Shown: positions 16,642 through 25,790 of the stretch, one piece after another
Layout: every line of letters begins with the position of its first letter
Position numbering within the stretch: the first letter of the stretch is position 1
Source: an uncultured Lachnospiraceae bacterium
GTDB taxonomy: Bacteria; Bacillota; Clostridia; Lachnospirales; Lachnospiraceae
Assembly (NCBI GenBank): GCA_946558465.1
Contig: CAMNTM010000008.1
Location: 80,668 to 144,667, forward strand
Length of the DNA stretch: 64,000 bases
Direction: 5' to 3'
Notes under the pieces: generated by a model
Told to the model about the DNA's origin: nothing
Seen by the model: only the letters and a program-made list of their open reading frames with translations
Database searches by the model: none
Translations under genes and position numbers: made by a program

Positions 16642-17655
16642 ATGTTGACACCAAAGGAACGATTGAAAATGATAATGGAGGGGAAGACGGCAGACAGGCC
16701 GGCATGTATCTGTCCGGGCGGTATGATGAATATGGTGACGGCGGATCTGATGAGGGAAGCAGATGTGTATCTGCCGGAGGCCCACACAGATGCCCGGAAG
16801 ATGGCAGAGCTTGCGAAAGCAGTGTATGAAAGGGACTGTTTTGAGAATTACGGAGTTCCTTTTTGCATGACTGTGGAGGCGGAAAGTATGGGCGCCGGAA
16901 TAGATATGGGCTCTGACATATATGAGCCGCATGTTGTCCGGTATGTGACAGACTCTGTCAGTAGATTTTCCGCCCTTTCTCCGATAGATGTATCGAAGGG
17001 AAGAGCAAGGGTTGTATTAGACGCCATAAGAATTTTAAAGGAAGAGACAGAAGATGTCCCAATCGTAGGAAATCTTACAGGTCCAATTAGTACGGCAGGC
17101 TCTCTGATGGAGCCGGTTATTTTTTATAAGGAGCTTCGGAAGAAAAACCGTGAGGCTCACGCATATATGGAATTCATTACGGAGCAACTGATTCGTTTCG
17201 GCAGGGCGCAGATAGACGCAGGTGCAGATGTGATTGCAATTTCTGATCCGAGCGGCACGGGAGAGATACTGGGCCCAAAATATTTTAAGGAATTTGTAGT
17301 TATGTATATCAATAAGCTTTTAGATGGACTTCAAGCGGAAAAGATGGGAACGATTGTACATATCTGCGGGCAGATGAGTCCGGTCTACCGGGAGGTGGAC
17401 GAGCTTCACAGCAGCGTGCTGAGCTTTGATTCTGTCGTTCCTATGAAGGAGGCCAGGGAGCACTTAAAGGAGCGTGTGCTTATGGGAAATGTGAGTACCT
17501 ATGTGCTGGAGTTCGGAAGTCCTGAGAGGGTGGGCTCTTTGACAAAGAGCTGTGTAAAAAACGGCTCGGATATTATCTCTCCTGCATGCGGTCTGGGGAT
17601 GAAATCGCCTCTTGTGAATATACAGGCGGTTCTTTCGAGTCTTAAGGAGGCATAA
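16642..17655 (+). CDS. UroD-fold cobamide methyltransferase (MtaA/MtbA-like)
   Basis: 337 residues of the MtaA/CmuA family. It opens with MLTPKERLKMIMEGKTADRP, typical of UroD-fold methyltransferases. The zinc-binding triad is visible as H-I-C in VHICGQMSP and a later Cys in SPACGLGMKSP. These residues activate a thiol or other methyl acceptor in the family. The gene is 98 bases after the corrinoid protein and 1 base before the RACo activator, so one operon is likely. The methyl donor and acceptor are not known. Aromatic O-demethylation, as in acetogen Mtv/Odm systems, is one candidate because those methyltransferases can have this fold. Confidence 0.82.
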   Translation: MLTPKERLKMIMEGKTADRPACICPGGMMNMVTADLMREADVYLPEAHTDARKMAELAKAVYERDCFENYGVPFCMTVEAESMGAGIDMGSDIYEPHVVRYVTDSVSRFSALSPIDVSKGRARVVLDAIRILKEETEDVPIVGNLTGPISTAGSLMEPVIFYKELRKKNREAHAYMEFITEQLIRFGRAQIDAGADVIAISDPSGTGEILGPKYFKEFVVMYINKLLDGLQAEKMGTIVHICGQMSPVYREVDELHSSVLSFDSVVPMKEAREHLKERVLMGNVSTYVLEFGSPERVGSLTKSCVKNGSDIISPACGLGMKSPLVNIQAVLSSLKEA

Positions 17656-17656
17656 G

Positions 17657-19234
17657 ATGAAAGGGTATGGTAAAATCTCCTGTAAAAAAGGAAATCTCTT
17701 AAGTGTGCTTCTCAAGGAAGGCATCTATGTAGAGAATCCCTGCAGCGGGACAGGAATATGCGGGAAATGTAAAGTACGCATCTTAGCTGGAGAATGCTCC
17801 CCCGTGACCGAAACAGAGCGGCGTCTGTTAAAGCCGGAGGAAATCAGGGCGGGGATTCGTCTGTCCTGTATGACCGAAATAGACGGAGATATAGAATATG
17901 AGACGCTTCAGAGGGAACGCAGGGCAAGGGTGTTGACAAGGGGATATATGCCGGAATTCGAGAGAGATGTATTTCAAGGCGGTTATGGAGTTGTCATTGA
18001 TATCGGGACGACGACGGTAGTCATGGCATTGATTGAGCTGGCTTCGGGGGAAGAGCGCGGGGCCGTATCTATGATAAATGCCCAGAAGTATTTTGGCCTG
18101 GATGTACTGACGAGAATCACCTATGAATATGAGCATCCGGAGACTGGCATGCGCAGACTCCAGGAGGCAGTCGTACAGTCTGTCAATGCTATGATGAGAG
18201 AGGTCTGCAGGGAGGCAGGCTGCGAAAGGGCAGGTATCAGGCAGATTACTGTTGCGGCAAACTGTACGATGATGCATATGCTTCTTGGAGTGGATGCCCG
18301 GTCTATCGGCCGTTCTCCTTATAACCCCGCATTTCTGGAGGCGAAGAGTATTCCGGCAGGAGAGATTGGCATAGAGGCGGGAAAGGATACTATGCTTTAT
18401 TGTCTGCCTCAGGTGTCCGCCTATATCGGGGCGGATATTGTGGCGGGAGCTTATGTATGTGAGCTTCAGAGGACGAAGGGAAATATTCTTTTTATTGATA
18501 TCGGCACCAACGGTGAGATTGTACTGGCATGCGGCGGCAGGCTTCTGTGCTGCTCCTGTGCGGCAGGTCCGGCTCTGGAAGGAATGAATATCAGCTCCGG
18601 GATGCGGGCGGAAGAGGGTGCTGTCGAGGATGTGAGAATCACGGAGCAGGGGATAGAGCTTACAACGATTGATGATAAGGAGCCTGCGGGAATCTGCGGA
18701 AGTGGAATTCTGGCGGTTGTAAAGGAGCTTCTTCGTACCGGTATAGTGAAGAAAACAGGAGTATTTATAAAGAAGGAAAAGCTGGCAGAGACGGACTACC
18801 GCTGTCCGATGATACGACTGAACGGTTCAAAGCGTGAATTCCTTCTGCATGAAGATCCGCCGCTTGTCGTCACTCAGGGAGATGTCCGGCAGGTGCAGCT
18901 TGCGAAGGGGGCACTTCTGTCCGGGTTCACCGTGCTTCTTGAAAAAGCAGGCATCACAACGAATGATCTTGATAAGGTAATGATTGCAGGACAGTTCGGC
19001 GCACATCTTCCGGCAGATTCATTGACAGGAACAGGAATTCTGCCGGAAGATGTGAAGGAGAAGCTGGTATATGTAGGAAATTCCTCTAAAACCGGAGCCT
19101 ATATGGCGCTGATGTCAAAGGCGGTCAGACATGAGATGGAAGAGCTGGCGGATAAAATGGAATATGTGGAGCTGGCAGAGACAGACAATTATGAAAGGAT
19201 ATTTACAGAGAGTATGATATTTCCGGAATTTTAA
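17657..19234 (+). CDS. RACo-type reductive activator of corrinoid proteins
   Basis: 525 residues. The N-terminal 2Fe-2S ferredoxin domain has cysteines C29, C35, C38 and C71 in the pattern C-x5-C-x2-C-xn-C. It is followed by an ASKHA/DUF4445 ATPase domain, with VVIDIGTTTVVMAL and FIDIGTNGEIVLACGG as phosphate-binding strands and a late MIAGQFGAHLP. These proteins use ATP to drive reduction of inactive Co(II) corrinoid back to Co(I). Its ribosome site AAGGAGG lies in the last codons of the upstream methyltransferase, and the ATG is 1 base after that stop. It confirms that the module performs corrinoid-dependent methyl transfer. Confidence 0.9.
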   Translation: MKGYGKISCKKGNLLSVLLKEGIYVENPCSGTGICGKCKVRILAGECSPVTETERRLLKPEEIRAGIRLSCMTEIDGDIEYETLQRERRARVLTRGYMPEFERDVFQGGYGVVIDIGTTTVVMALIELASGEERGAVSMINAQKYFGLDVLTRITYEYEHPETGMRRLQEAVVQSVNAMMREVCREAGCERAGIRQITVAANCTMMHMLLGVDARSIGRSPYNPAFLEAKSIPAGEIGIEAGKDTMLYCLPQVSAYIGADIVAGAYVCELQRTKGNILFIDIGTNGEIVLACGGRLLCCSCAAGPALEGMNISSGMRAEEGAVEDVRITEQGIELTTIDDKEPAGICGSGILAVVKELLRTGIVKKTGVFIKKEKLAETDYRCPMIRLNGSKREFLLHEDPPLVVTQGDVRQVQLAKGALLSGFTVLLEKAGITTNDLDKVMIAGQFGAHLPADSLTGTGILPEDVKEKLVYVGNSSKTGAYMALMSKAVRHEMEELADKMEYVELAETDNYERIFTESMIFPEF

Positions 19235-19324
19235 CTGTTGTCATCCGAAAGAAGCTGCCGGCAGCAGATCCTCTGGATGTCTTGCAGCGGTATGTAGTTA
19301 AGAAAAATTATATGGAAGAATAAA

Positions 19325-19353
19325 TTGAAATGACTGATATAATACGATATAAT
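19325..19353 (+). promoter_or_regulatory. Promoter upstream of the ECF-like membrane protein
   Basis: TTGAAA (19325-19330) and TATAAT (19348-19353) are 17 bases apart, leaving a leader of about 70 bases before the gene at 19431. This suggests the membrane-protein gene can be expressed separately from the RACo operon. Confidence 0.6.
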
Positions 19354-19430
19354 ACAATGATGACGGTTGTCCGTACATGTATTTCAAAATTTGTGCGGGA
19401 GAAAAAGAGATTTGGATAATAACATGAGTT

Positions 19431-19949
19431 ATGAAGCTTACGAGTAGAGAAATTGTCATATTTGGAATGCTGGGCGGTATTATGTATGTTTCCAAGATTA
19501 TTATGGAAGCGGCGCCCAACATTCATCTTTTAGGTACGTTTATCGTTGCTTTTACAGTAGTTTACCGAAAAAAGGCATTGTACCCTATCTATATATATGT
19601 GCTGCTGAATGGGATGTTCAGCGGTTTTTCCGTGTGGTGGATTCCCTATCTTTATGTGTGGACCGTGCTGTGGGGGGCGGTGATGCTTCTTCCGCAGAAG
19701 CTGCCCAAGAAGCTGCAGCCACTTGTGTATATGTCGGTGTGTTCGGCACATGGATTTTTATTTGGTACATTATATGCTCCGGCCCAGGCCCTTTTATTTG
19801 GACTGAATTTTAAGGGGATGCTTGCGTGGATTATCGCAGGCTTTCCTTTTGACTGTATTCATGGCGTCAGTAATTTTTTCTGCGGAATTCTGATTGTTCC
19901 GCTTATCTCTCTTCTTAGACTTGCAGAAAGGGCCGCCGGTGAAATATAA
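19431..19949 (+). CDS. ECF transporter S-component-like membrane protein
   Basis: 172 residues with about five to six hydrophobic helices and the compact size of substrate-binding S components of energy-coupling-factor vitamin transporters. The opening REIVIFGMLGGIMYVSKIIME and the tryptophan-rich FSVWWIPYLYVWTVLWG are characteristic of a clostridial family often annotated this way. No ATPase or T component is nearby, as expected for group II ECF systems that share one energising module. It follows a corrinoid module, so a corrinoid or precursor as ligand is an attractive but unproven guess. The ribosome site is weak (GGGAGAAAAAGAG). Its 3' end is 7 bases from the convergent glgB. Confidence 0.65.
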   Translation: MKLTSREIVIFGMLGGIMYVSKIIMEAAPNIHLLGTFIVAFTVVYRKKALYPIYIYVLLNGMFSGFSVWWIPYLYVWTVLWGAVMLLPQKLPKKLQPLVYMSVCSAHGFLFGTLYAPAQALLFGLNFKGMLAWIIAGFPFDCIHGVSNFFCGILIVPLISLLRLAERAAGEI

Positions 19950-19956
19950 GCTTTAG

Positions 19957-21759
19957 TTATTCAATCAGATAGTATACTGCTGAGTATGGTGCAAGTGTGA
20001 TATCTGCAGAGTGGGTTTCGGGGTTCAGCGTGATGACCGTATCCTTGTTATAATGTGTTTTTCCGGCATATTTATCCATATCGCTGGAAATCAGAACCTC
20101 CAGTGAGCCGGCTTCCCTGATCGTGAGGGTGTAATTTTTCTGTACCTCATTCGAGAAATTGAAGACTGCGGCGATTCTTTCAGACCTGCACCGCCTTTCG
20201 AAGGCATAGATGCAGCGGGTTTCCTGATGGCAGTCTATCCACTCGAAGCCGTCACGGGAATAGTCCCTTTGGAAAAACGCCGGGTGATTCAAATAAAGGT
20301 GGTTTAAATCCTTCATAAACCGGTGAAAGGCATCGTGGAGAGGGTATTTCAGAATATCCCAGTCCTGGCCGCGTTTCTCATCCCATTCCCGCAGCTGTCC
20401 CAGCTCATTTCCCATAAAGTTAAGTTTTTTGCCGGGATGGGCATACATATACATATAGAGCGCCCGTGCCTGCGGGAACTTTTCTTCATATTCACCGCTC
20501 ATTTTCTGAAGAATGGATGCCTTGCCATGTACGGTTTCGTCATGGGAGAAGGGCAGAAGATAGGCATCGTTATAATAGTACATCATAGAAAAGGTAAGTT
20601 TGTGGTAATCCTTGCTTCGATACTGCGGCCCGGTGCGGAAATAATCCAGTGTATCGTTCATCCATCCCATATCCCATTTGTAGTCAAAACCAAGTCCGTT
20701 TTCCCATACGGGACGTGTAACACCGGGGTAGGAGGTAGAATCCTCTGCCGAGAGTATGGCATAAGGATGCAACTCCTTAAGCCCGCGGTTCATGTCGCGT
20801 ATGAAGGCAACAGCGTTGTTGTTGACGCCTCTTGCCGGATCGCCCTGCCAGTAGATGATGCGGCTGATGGCATCCATGCGCAGGCCGTCTATGTGATATT
20901 CGCTGAGCCAGTAGCTGGCGGCAGACTGCAGGAAGCTTCGCACCTCACCGCGGGAATGCATGAAGTTGCAGCTGCCCCATTCACTTACTCCCACATCTGA
21001 ATGGGGATATTCATAAAGAGGTGTCCCGTCGTAATTGGCCAGTGCATAGCCGTCTACTGCAAAGTGCACAGGAACAAAATCTAAGATGACGCCGATATCA
21101 TTTTGATGACAGATATCAACAAATTCCATCAGTTCACGTGCGGTACCGTAGCGGGAGGTAGGACTGAAAAAGCCGGTATTCTGATATCCCCAGGATTCGT
21201 CACAAGGGTGTTCAGAGAGCGGCATCAGCTCAAGATAATTGTAGCCGTATTCCTTCAGATAAGGAATCAGGATATCAGAAAGCTCCGTATAGCTGTACCA
21301 GTCGTCTGCTTTATCTGAGGGTTTCTTAAAAGAGCCGAAATGAAGCTCATAGATGTTAAGCGGCCGGACTTTGCTGTCTGAACGGTTTTTCATCCACTTT
21401 TTGTCTTGAAAGGTGTATTCGGATAAATCTCGTATGATAGATGCGGTGTTGGGACGCAGCTCCATCCCAAAGCCATAAGGGTCGCAGTGGTCCGTAAAAG
21501 AACCGTCTCGTTTATAGATGCGGTATTTGTACATTTGTCCGGGCTCTGCATTTTCTGCGGAGCATTCCCAGAAGTTTCTGTCATATACTCGGTTCATAGT
21601 CTGTTCCTGCCAGCTGTTAAATTCTCCGATCAGTGAAATCCGGGAAGCTCCGGGTGCAAAAGTGCGGAAAATAACTCCTGGCTGCTCTTTATCCAGGTGT
21701 GCTCCCAGAAATTGATGCGCGTCAAATACTTTTCCTGTATAAAATCCATAAAAATCCAT
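19957..21759 (-). CDS. glgB: 1,4-alpha-glucan branching enzyme
   Basis: 600 residues of GH13 glycogen branching enzyme, which cuts alpha-1,4 chains and rejoins them as alpha-1,6 branches. It has an N-terminal CBM48-like domain (about 20-110), a catalytic barrel with nucleophile region GLRMDAISRI, acid/base region ILSAEDSTSYP and PFSHDETVHGKAS, then a C-terminal beta domain. The length is at the short end for the family. The ATG at 21759 has AGGAGGT upstream. No other glycogen gene is nearby, so it stands alone here and is transcribed away from the XRE regulator. Confidence 0.92.
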   Translation of the reverse strand: MDFYGFYTGKVFDAHQFLGAHLDKEQPGVIFRTFAPGASRISLIGEFNSWQEQTMNRVYDRNFWECSAENAEPGQMYKYRIYKRDGSFTDHCDPYGFGMELRPNTASIIRDLSEYTFQDKKWMKNRSDSKVRPLNIYELHFGSFKKPSDKADDWYSYTELSDILIPYLKEYGYNYLELMPLSEHPCDESWGYQNTGFFSPTSRYGTARELMEFVDICHQNDIGVILDFVPVHFAVDGYALANYDGTPLYEYPHSDVGVSEWGSCNFMHSRGEVRSFLQSAASYWLSEYHIDGLRMDAISRIIYWQGDPARGVNNNAVAFIRDMNRGLKELHPYAILSAEDSTSYPGVTRPVWENGLGFDYKWDMGWMNDTLDYFRTGPQYRSKDYHKLTFSMMYYYNDAYLLPFSHDETVHGKASILQKMSGEYEEKFPQARALYMYMYAHPGKKLNFMGNELGQLREWDEKRGQDWDILKYPLHDAFHRFMKDLNHLYLNHPAFFQRDYSRDGFEWIDCHQETRCIYAFERRCRSERIAAVFNFSNEVQKNYTLTIREAGSLEVLISSDMDKYAGKTHYNKDTVITLNPETHSADITLAPYSAVYYLIE

Positions 21760-22081
21760 AAAGACCTCCTAATATATTACAGAGCCGTTTTAAGACTGGT
21801 GATACAGATGATTATATAGATGAATATAGGGCCGTGTCTACCGACAATCTAGGTAAAAGGAGGTTTAAACAACGATATAAAAAATATGTCTGGAAAACAT
21901 ATATAATTTACTATATTTAAAATTATTCTGAAAATATTATGAGAGGCGCAAAAAAAATAAAATATTGAAAATAATTATAAATATATAGTAAAAATGAATA
22001 AAAAACAAAGAGCAATACAGATAAAATTATTCAATACGTTGTAAAATATAAATGAAAATACCTATAAATAGTGTTTTATTA

Positions 22082-22110
22082 TTGACAATCAAAATAAATA
22101 GGTCTAATAT
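22082..22110 (+). promoter_or_regulatory. Promoter of the XRE-cupin regulator
   Basis: TTGACA (22082-22087) and TAATAT (22105-22110) are spaced by 17 bases. A perfect palindrome begins 15 bases downstream, where a bound repressor would block initiation. The leader to the gene at 22287 is about 170 bases. Confidence 0.6.
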
Positions 22111-22124
22111 TTAGATATAAAAAT

Positions 22125-22140
22125 ATTCTATATATAGAAT
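22125..22140. promoter_or_regulatory. Perfect 16-base palindrome, candidate operator
   Basis: ATTCTATATATAGAAT is fully self-complementary and overlaps the expected transcription start of the 22082 promoter. XRE-family regulators bind such short dyads, so self-regulation by the downstream gene is a reasonable inference. Confidence 0.45.
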
Positions 22141-22286
22141 TTTAATAAGAAAAGGAGTGGTATAAAACCACCGGAAGGCCGATAAAAATTTTCATTATTT
22201 ATTTACTTTTATACAGATAATCGGTTATGATTAAATGGTAAGAGTTTACAGAAGTTTGCTGAAATGAAAACAGGGAGTGGCCAAAG

Positions 22287-22877
22287 ATGGAAAAAGAAAA
22301 TAACGGTATTGAATTTAATATTGGAGAGAAGATACGTAAGCTGCGGAAAATCCGAGGTATTACTCTTAAGAAAATGGCAGAAGATACAGGGATGAGTTAT
22401 TCTTATCTGTCAGAGCTTGAGAATAATAAGCATTCGGTTACTATTGATAATCTGCAGAAGCTTGCGTTGTATTTTCAGATTGACATGATTCATTTTCTGG
22501 AGAAGACAGAGAGAAAGAGTGTTCTGATTCGAAAGGAGAGCAGAAACAGCCTGACGACGGATGACGGAATTATATTTCAGGCAATTTCAACAGAGGATTC
22601 AAAAAGTATGCAGATAACCTTTGTTGTTCTTCCTCCGAATTCCCCTGAAAAGGAACAGAGAATCATACATAAGCACCCTCAGGGTGAGGAATTTATTACT
22701 GTTACGAAGGGTGAAGTGACTGTAGCAATTGAAGAAGAGAAGTATCTCCTTAAGGAAGGGGATTCCGTTATCTTTCCTTCCAGCAGGGAGCATGTGATAT
22801 ACAGCGGGGATAAGGGCGGTGAATTTATTATTGTCGGTGCACCGCCATACGGGCGTGAATATTTGAAACGGCTGTGA
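22287..22877 (+). CDS. XRE family regulator with C-terminal cupin domain
   Basis: 196 residues. An N-terminal XRE helix-turn-helix (about 10-65: IGEKIRKLRKIRGITLKKMA, then SYSYLSELENNKHSVTI) is joined to a small cupin barrel (about 120-190) with HKHPQGEEFITVTKGEVTV and EGDSVIFPSSREHVIYSG. This PuuR-like layout senses a small molecule in the cupin and represses transport or catabolic genes. The amino-acid permease 205 bases downstream is the likely target. A palindrome beside its own promoter suggests autoregulation. The ligand is unknown. Confidence 0.87.
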   Translation: MEKENNGIEFNIGEKIRKLRKIRGITLKKMAEDTGMSYSYLSELENNKHSVTIDNLQKLALYFQIDMIHFLEKTERKSVLIRKESRNSLTTDDGIIFQAISTEDSKSMQITFVVLPPNSPEKEQRIIHKHPQGEEFITVTKGEVTVAIEEEKYLLKEGDSVIFPSSREHVIYSGDKGGEFIIVGAPPYGREYLKRL

Positions 22878-23082
22878 CGTATATGATGCCGGGAGTATGA
22901 AATGCGGAGTAATCCGCGGCATCCTATATTATGAATCCCTTTTGTAAGCTTCCCTCTGCCTGGAGACACAGCTTTTGTGTGCGGTATGTGCGGCGCGGTG
23001 TATGATTTAGTTCCTGTATCATGTGATGTAATGTAATTGTAGTGTCAGCGCAGAACTAAAATGAATGGGTAGGAGGTTTTTT

Positions 23083-24441
23083 ATGAGCGGCAGCAATAAC
23101 ACAAAAGGGTTATCACCAAAAGCCTGTATTATGATGGCGATTGGCGGTATGGTAGGAAGTTCTATATTTACGCTTTCCGGAGTGACATACAGTATGGCAG
23201 GGCCGGCGGCTATTGTTACCTGGTTTCTGGCAGGTGTGATTCTGCTTCTTTACGCACTGAATATTGCAGAGCTGGCGACGACATTTCCAAAGTCGGGCGG
23301 TGTCTATGTATATCCGCATGCAGTTCTTGGATCTACTGAGAAAGGGAAGAATTTTGCAGGCTGGATTGCAGCCTGGTCATGGCTGAACGTAAGTGTTTTT
23401 GGTACAACGTTTTCCGCTATCTGCGTAAGTACTTATCTGGGAAGCTTTTTCCCGGCTGTAGCAAGCAGCAGGGCGCTGCAGGTTGTTATTCCGATTGCAT
23501 GGATTTTACTTACCTGGTTTTTGAATGCCAGAAGTGCCAATGCGTTTGGAAAGATTCATAATAAAATTACATTTGCGTTGTTATTTGTGCTGTGTGTATA
23601 TATTGTACTTGGTCTTATCAACGGCGACAGTGCGAATATGCAGCCCTTTGTATCCGGCGGAATGGGATCTACAGGCATTGTTGCAGGAATTCCGATTGCG
23701 ATGCTTGGCTATGGCTCCATTATCGCGGTTGCATCCTTCGGAGGTGAGATTGAGAATCCGAAGAAGAATATTCCGAAGATTATTTTTACGGCGGTTGCAG
23801 GTACCGTTGTTGTGTACTGTATGATTTTGTTCTCAACCTTCCGCATGGCTCCGGTGGATGAGCTGGTGGCGGCAAATGCACAATATTATCCGCTGGCCTT
23901 TGCCCTGGGACGGGTTATGACCGGAAAAGCCGGCTGGATTGTATCAATTGTTCCGCTGGCAGCGCTTCTGGCCCTTACGACGAACATGAGTATTATGATT
24001 ATGGATGCAAGCCGTACCGTTATGGCAACTGCGCAGTCAGGCTTTCTTCCTAAGAAATTAGGAGAGATTCATCCGGAAAAACGTACGCCGATATGGGCGT
24101 TGTCTACTGTTGCAGTCATCTGTATCTTAATGTCTTTAAGACCGGACTGGATAAATGTAATTATTAATGCAGGTTCTATCTGCTCTGCAATCACGGTGGC
24201 AATCATCTCGATTACCCTGATGACGCTGCGCAAAAAGCAGAAATCCGGCGTGATTACCGAAAAGGGAGAATTCAACGTTCCGGGCGGAAGTCTGATGCCG
24301 ATTATAACACTTGTGGTGATTGTAATTACATTAGTACTTTTGTACTTTGGAGACGGCGGAACGACTGCTTATGTCGTGGCAGGGGTATGGTATATTATTG
24401 GTATCGTATTGTTCTTTATTAAGGAAATGACGAAGAAATAG
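23083..24441 (+). CDS. APC superfamily amino acid/polyamine permease
   Basis: 452 residues with about 12 membrane helices. The APC signature in TM1 is visible as MMAIGGMVGSSIFTLSG near residues 14-30, and LNIAELATTFPKSGGVYVYP is the conserved TM2-loop element. Such proteins import amino acids or amines by proton or antiport coupling. I begin at ATG 23083 because AGGAGG is at 23072-23077; the ATG at 23065 overlaps that site. It is followed by a strong terminator. The XRE-cupin regulator just upstream fits a nutrient-responsive permease. Substrate cannot be assigned. Confidence 0.87.
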   Translation: MSGSNNTKGLSPKACIMMAIGGMVGSSIFTLSGVTYSMAGPAAIVTWFLAGVILLLYALNIAELATTFPKSGGVYVYPHAVLGSTEKGKNFAGWIAAWSWLNVSVFGTTFSAICVSTYLGSFFPAVASSRALQVVIPIAWILLTWFLNARSANAFGKIHNKITFALLFVLCVYIVLGLINGDSANMQPFVSGGMGSTGIVAGIPIAMLGYGSIIAVASFGGEIENPKKNIPKIIFTAVAGTVVVYCMILFSTFRMAPVDELVAANAQYYPLAFALGRVMTGKAGWIVSIVPLAALLALTTNMSIMIMDASRTVMATAQSGFLPKKLGEIHPEKRTPIWALSTVAVICILMSLRPDWINVIINAGSICSAITVAIISITLMTLRKKQKSGVITEKGEFNVPGGSLMPIITLVVIVITLVLLYFGDGGTTAYVVAGVWYIIGIVLFFIKEMTKK

Positions 24442-24494
24442 GGTGGAAGCTGTTGTTTCATAGAAACGGCAGGAAACTGAAATATTAGGGTAAA

Positions 24495-24533
24495 AAGCTG
24501 CGGTTTTATTTGTAAGAACCGCAGCTTCTTTTT
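24495..24533 (+). terminator. Intrinsic terminator after the APC permease
   Basis: A perfect 11-base stem AAGCTGCGGTT/AACCGCAGCTT (24495-24505 with 24517-24527), an 11-base loop, then C and TTTTT. It lies 54 bases after the permease stop. Confidence 0.85.
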
Positions 24534-24610
24534 ATGCAGCTATGCATTCGAAAGATAAAAATGTTTTTTCCGCGGGAAACAGGCCAAGCAGCCGTGTCTG
24601 TACGGATATT

Positions 24611-25666
24611 TCACTTTGAATATGGGATACAGCTTTCGCGTTTTACGAGATCATAGGGTACCTTTATTGAAGGAATTTCTGTGATGCCGTTTATAATAGA
24701 AAGAAGTACTTGAATAATATATTTACCGAATAATCCTGTATGACGGTCTATGCTGGTAAGACGGGGGGTTAAATAATCTGCGGTATGAAACTGGTCACAG
24801 CTGATTAGAGAAATATCGCCGGGAACTTTTATTTTTCTGTCGGCAAAAGCTCTGAGAACACCGATTGCCACATTGTCATTTGCTGTAAGAGCAGCGCTGA
24901 AAGGAATGTTTTTATCTAACAGATTCATGGCAGCGGAATAACCGTCAGGGGTATAATAATCGGAAAGCTCTATAAGCTCAGAATGGAAGGGCAGCCCCAG
25001 TTTCAACAAAGTTTCTTTATACATTTGAATTCTTTCCTGCGTGATGACGACTCCGTCCTCCCCGCCGATAAAAGCGATGTTCTTATGCCCCAGCGATGCA
25101 AGGTAATTAAGTGCGGTGGCAATGCCGCCCGTGTCTTCTCTGTTGAGGTAAAAGCAGTCAATACCGTCAATCGGTTTACCTATGATGACCAGGGGGAGCG
25201 CCTGAGAGAGATGCTTTAATGCGTTAAGGTAGGATTGACTGAGATGAACCAGGTCCAGTTGCCCGCCGGCAATTAAAACGCCGTCTACTTTTTTATCTAT
25301 CATCATCTGAAAATAGGTTTCCTCATTATGCAGGTTCTGTTTTGCATGTGATGAAGCACTGAAAAGTGTATTGCATAGAAACACAGAATAATTTGCTTCA
25401 TGAGCGGCCTGCTCGATTTCATTAAAAATAGTGTAAAAATACGGGTTTGAAATGTCGGGCACAATCATTCCTATTGTCATGGACTGTTTTGATATCAGTC
25501 CGCGTGCCAATGCATTCGGGGAATAATTATATTTTTTTATGACTTTTTCCACGCGGCGTTTGGTATCTTCGGTGACGTGAGGATTATGATTGATAACTCG
25601 TGAGACTGTCGAGATGGAAACGCCGCATTCCTTTGCGATATCAGTAATGGTCTTTACAGATTTCAT
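24611..25666 (-). CDS. LacI family transcriptional regulator
   Basis: 351 residues. An N-terminal LacI helix-turn-helix (TITDIAKECGVSISTVSRVI, residues about 5-24) and hinge helix (SPNALARGL) are joined to a periplasmic-binding-like sensor domain beginning TIGMIVPDISNPYF. I start at ATG 25666 with AGGAGGG before it; a longer upstream extension lacks a ribosome site. It is the last gene of a leftward group with RidA and a D-serine-dehydratase-like enzyme. Twin LacI-type operator sequences at 27569-27612 sit in the shared promoter region, so it probably represses both arms, including itself, until a sugar or amino-sugar ligand binds. Confidence 0.9.
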   Translation of the reverse strand: MKSVKTITDIAKECGVSISTVSRVINHNPHVTEDTKRRVEKVIKKYNYSPNALARGLISKQSMTIGMIVPDISNPYFYTIFNEIEQAAHEANYSVFLCNTLFSASSHAKQNLHNEETYFQMMIDKKVDGVLIAGGQLDLVHLSQSYLNALKHLSQALPLVIIGKPIDGIDCFYLNREDTGGIATALNYLASLGHKNIAFIGGEDGVVITQERIQMYKETLLKLGLPFHSELIELSDYYTPDGYSAAMNLLDKNIPFSAALTANDNVAIGVLRAFADRKIKVPGDISLISCDQFHTADYLTPRLTSIDRHTGLFGKYIIQVLLSIINGITEIPSIKVPYDLVKRESCIPYSK

Positions 25667-25790
25667 GATAACCCTCCTTATATTAATTATTATATCCGAA
25701 TAAAAAAATACCTTCAAGTATTATCCGGGGAAAGATGCTTTGTGTATAAAGTTGGGATAGATAAATAGGAGCCTCAGCGGATAGAAAGGC

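Larger units (their letters stand above)
21760..22286. other. 527-base AT-rich divergent intergenic region
   Basis: The region lies between the leftward glgB and the rightward XRE-cupin regulator. It holds a consensus promoter (22082-22110), a perfect 16-base palindrome (22125-22140) and a small GTGGT/ACCAC inverted repeat at 22157-22171. A ribosome-site-like AAAAGGAGG near 21856 is not followed by a coding frame. Otherwise it is A+T-rich with no gene that I can support. Confidence 0.5.
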
